The notes under the pieces are model-generated. The model made no database searches and was not told where the DNA came from. It saw nothing but the letters and a program-made list of their open reading frames with translations. Shown here one piece after another: positions 62,152-64,000 of a stretch of DNA of 64,000 bases. The stretch covers positions 47,091 to 111,090 of the forward strand of contig JAGYKR010000009.1 of NCBI GenBank assembly GCA_018401375.1, in the 5' to 3' direction. The translations under genes were made by a program, and so were the position numbers. The stretch's first letter is position 1. Every line of letters starts with the position of its first letter. The stretch is from Ilumatobacteraceae bacterium. Lineage in GTDB: Bacteria; Actinomycetota; Acidimicrobiia; Acidimicrobiales; Ilumatobacteraceae.

Positions 62152-62596
62152 AACATTTGACGGAAGAACCCTCGACTCCGAACAAGACACCCAGACCGAT
62201 CACACCCCATCGGGAACCCCGTTGATGACTTTCACGCTTATTGACGGCGATACCGATGATGATCAGGCCCTTGAAACTGAGGTGCTTGCGGCCTTTGCGT
62301 CTGCTCGCACCACCGCCACCTCTGGTGCTGGCGCTAAGGGCAGTGCCGCCACCTTGCGTCGGATCCTTGGGAACGGAGCGGAATCCTCATCCGGGCTGGT
62401 AGACCCCACGCCGGTAACAGGAATGTCGTCACGGCTCATCGATCCTCAACTCGACGCGCCCGGCCCCGACGAGAGCGGTGCGATGTTGCGTCCGCATCCG
62501 GCTGTTGATCGCCTCGATAACGAGTTCACGTTGGTGCCACCTTCGGCGACCGCCCATCACCCGGCGAGTCGTGGATTTTTGCGACGCAAACGCTGA
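62141..62596 (+). CDS. Hypothetical protein, 151 aa, last gene of the unknown operon
   Basis: Hydrophilic, Thr/Asp/Pro-rich, mostly disordered protein with a basic end (RGFLRRKR). A strong AGGAGG lies eight bases before ATG 62141, inside the coiled-coil gene. No domain recognised; it may be a partner or adaptor of the coiled-coil protein. Confidence 0.65.
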   Translation: MVSRTFDGRTLDSEQDTQTDHTPSGTPLMTFTLIDGDTDDDQALETEVLAAFASARTTATSGAGAKGSAATLRRILGNGAESSSGLVDPTPVTGMSSRLIDPQLDAPGPDESGAMLRPHPAVDRLDNEFTLVPPSATAHHPASRGFLRRKR

Positions 62597-62614
62597 TCAT
62601 TTCGGTGTGATCAG
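62593..62614 (+). terminator. Hairpin at the end of the unknown operon
   Basis: CTGATCA (62593-62599) pairs perfectly with TGATCAG (62608-62614) over eight bases and is followed by TTCTTC. It overlaps the stop codon of the preceding gene. The weak T-tract makes partial termination likely. Confidence 0.5.
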
Positions 62615-62640
62615 TTCTTCGTGATGGTCTGTTCGTTTCG

Positions 62641-63871
62641 GTGACTCAACAGATCGCGTCTCCGCTGCGGGTGATCGCCTTTATGGCGATGTGGCTGAGT
62701 CTCTTCATCGGATTGTTTATCTCCTATCAACTGTGGGGGACTGCCCTCTATTCGGCTCGTGCCCAAGGCGCGCTTGAGCAACAGTTCAGTTCTTTGGCGG
62801 CTGTGGTGCCTGACCTTGTGGCTGTCGCGCTCGGCGACCACCACCACCACGACCACGACAACGACTGTCCCGACATCCACATCGATCCCGGCCTCTTCTC
62901 CGGACGCAACTGTGGGTGCGCCCGCCGGGACCACGATCCCACCGCCACGAGGTCCGCTTGCCCCCGAACCTGTGATGATGGACCCCCAACTCACGGAGAT
63001 CATTTCCAAGGTGATGAACGCTCGTGACGGAGAGGTGGTTGCCCGCCTCGAGTTCCCTCGGCTCGGTGCGGCCCACATGGTGGTCGAAGGTGTCGGAGCA
63101 GACTCGCTGCGTGAGGGTCCGGGCCGTTATTCCTCCACGGCTTATCTCGGTGGCTCCGGCAACGCCGCGATCGCCGGCCATCGCAGTACCTATGGATCGC
63201 CTTTTGGTGATCTTGATGCCCTCACACCCGGTGATGAAGTTGTGGTGGAAACTCCGCTTGGTGTTGCGGTGTATCAGGTGATGGATCCCCGGGTGGCGTT
63301 CAGCGTGTGGATTGACCGGGTCCGAGAAGTCGGCCCTGGCTTTGTGATTGTTGGTCCCGACGACGGCTTCGTGCTGGCTGATGTTGGTGATGACCGATTG
63401 ACGTTGACGGCTTGTCATCCGCGTTTTAGTGCGAGCGAACGGATCATTGTTGCGGCGCGACTGGTGACGGCCCCACTGGCGATGCTGGCCCCCGGTTTTG
63501 GTGCAGTGGAGTTTGATCTCGCTGATCTTCAACTCGATCGTCCCACCAACCCAACCGGTGACCGCACCCCCAGCACGGCTAGCACGGGCAGTACCCGACC
63601 AGTCACAGGTCTGGCTGGGGGGGAGCCAGCACCCGTACTGGCAGCCCCTGTGGCCCAGGTCAGCGATCTGCGCGAAGGTCTGAACGGAGTTTCGGCTGAA
63701 CTGTTGCCCACATTGGTGTGGTCGTTGTTGTTGCTCGTTGCGATGGCTGCGGGCACAGTGGTCAAGCACCACTATGGGGCTGTGGTCTCCACGCTGGCCG
63801 GAGTAATCCCGGTCACCGGAATCTTGTGGATGCTGTTCAATCATTTAGATCGCCTCCTTCCGGCCTATTAA
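62641..63871 (+). CDS. Class E-like sortase, reading frame broken in the linker
   Basis: Frame 1 from GTG 62641 gives a typical sortase anchor (VIAFMAMWLSLFIGLFISYQ, then LWGTALYSARAQ) and runs to 63027; the catalytic domain lies in the next frame (open 62759-63871) after a Thr-rich linker. Moving between them needs a +1 shift near 62820-62850. The catalytic part is intact: GHRSTYGSPF with the histidine near base 63180, LTACHPRF with the cysteine codon at 63413-63415, and SERIIV with the arginine. Two hydrophobic helices follow at the end (VWSLLLLVAMAAG, VIPVTGILWMLF). Sortases join sorting-signal proteins to the wall. Frameshift may be real, programmed or a sequence error. Confidence 0.8.
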
Positions 63872-63888
63872 CCGAACCCATAGCGAGG

Positions 63889-63988
63889 CCTGCTTATGCA
63901 GGACTGAAGCCCTCAGCTAGCGAGAAGTTTCGGGACACCACGGACCCCTTCGCTGATCCGCTCACTGGGTTCTCCATCTGAGGTCCCG
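63889..63988 (+). other. Strongly foldable non-coding stretch at the window end
   Basis: Perfect or near-perfect stems follow one another: CCTGC-TTAT-GCAGG (63889-63902), CTGA/TCAG (63904-63916), and a long hairpin with outer CGGGAC/GTCCCG (63931-63936, 63983-63988) and inner GGACCC/GGGTTC. No convincing gene is present. It could be a structured RNA, a mobile-element end or a complex terminator; the window stops too soon to tell. Confidence 0.45.
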
Positions 63989-64000
63989 GGTTGTTGTTGG

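Noticed and set aside
62786..63844. 352-codon open frame on the minus strand opposite the sortase
   Set aside because: It mirrors the sortase catalytic domain, and its composition is typical of an antisense shadow.

Overview
The window looks like a chromosomal segment of an actinobacterium, most likely of the class Acidimicrobiia or a near relative (inference). The evidence is a GC-rich sequence with many GTG starts; the order coaD / SepIVA-like / DUF177 / rpmF / plsX / acpP / rnc / mutM / smc / ftsY / ffh / rpsP / khpA / rimM / trmD / rplS; a UvrD2-type helicase with an HRDC-like tail; a GTP-dependent PEP carboxykinase; a PIG-L deacetylase; a class E-type sortase; and a type IV pilus locus without a secretin, as expected in a cell with one membrane. 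I found no rRNA, tRNA, CRISPR array, integrase or transposase.

Layout. Bases 1-12000 hold housekeeping and metabolic genes: a NYN nuclease fused to S1 and histone H1-like regions, exonuclease III, a helicase, a PH-domain protein, a hydrolase, an alpha-methylacyl-CoA racemase-like protein, a PIG-L deacetylase, a histidine phosphatase, a lipoprotein and pckG. Bases 12000-32300 are a dense information-processing core: rpmB, a degenerate cold-shock-fold gene, recG, the rsmD-coaD block, lipid synthesis (plsX, acpP), RNA and DNA maintenance (rnc, mutM, smc), the SRP pathway (ftsY, ffh), the rpsP-trmD-rplS block, yraN and an enoyl-CoA hydratase. One lipoprotein gene, closed by its own terminator, sits between ftsY and ffh.

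Bases 32300-45150 are more accessory: an AbiE-type toxin/antitoxin pair whose antitoxin seems to lack a start codon, rpe, an RNA methyltransferase, an ECF sigma/anti-sigma pair, psuG, a second toxin/antitoxin pair behind a palindromic operator, two tandem flavodoxin-fold oxidoreductases, a TauE/SafE permease, and a tightly coupled operon of histidine kinase, TetR-like regulator and response regulator.

Bases 45166-63900 are the most distinctive part. Two minus-strand blocks encode a type IV pilus: pilMN fusion-pilO-pilB-pilC plus a short A24 peptidase, and VanY-like peptidase-pilD-pilV/W/X-like genes. Between them, on the plus strand, lie pilA and a surface protein ending in an LAVTG-type sorting signal. 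Beyond the pilus locus is a translationally coupled four-gene operon of unknown function: a sigma-28-like protein without a clear region 4, a zinc-finger/HTH protein, a 689-residue coiled-coil protein and a small protein. A sortase follows whose reading frame is broken within the linker. Together these suggest a pilus plus sortase cell-surface system with its own regulators. The window ends in a strongly foldable non-coding stretch.
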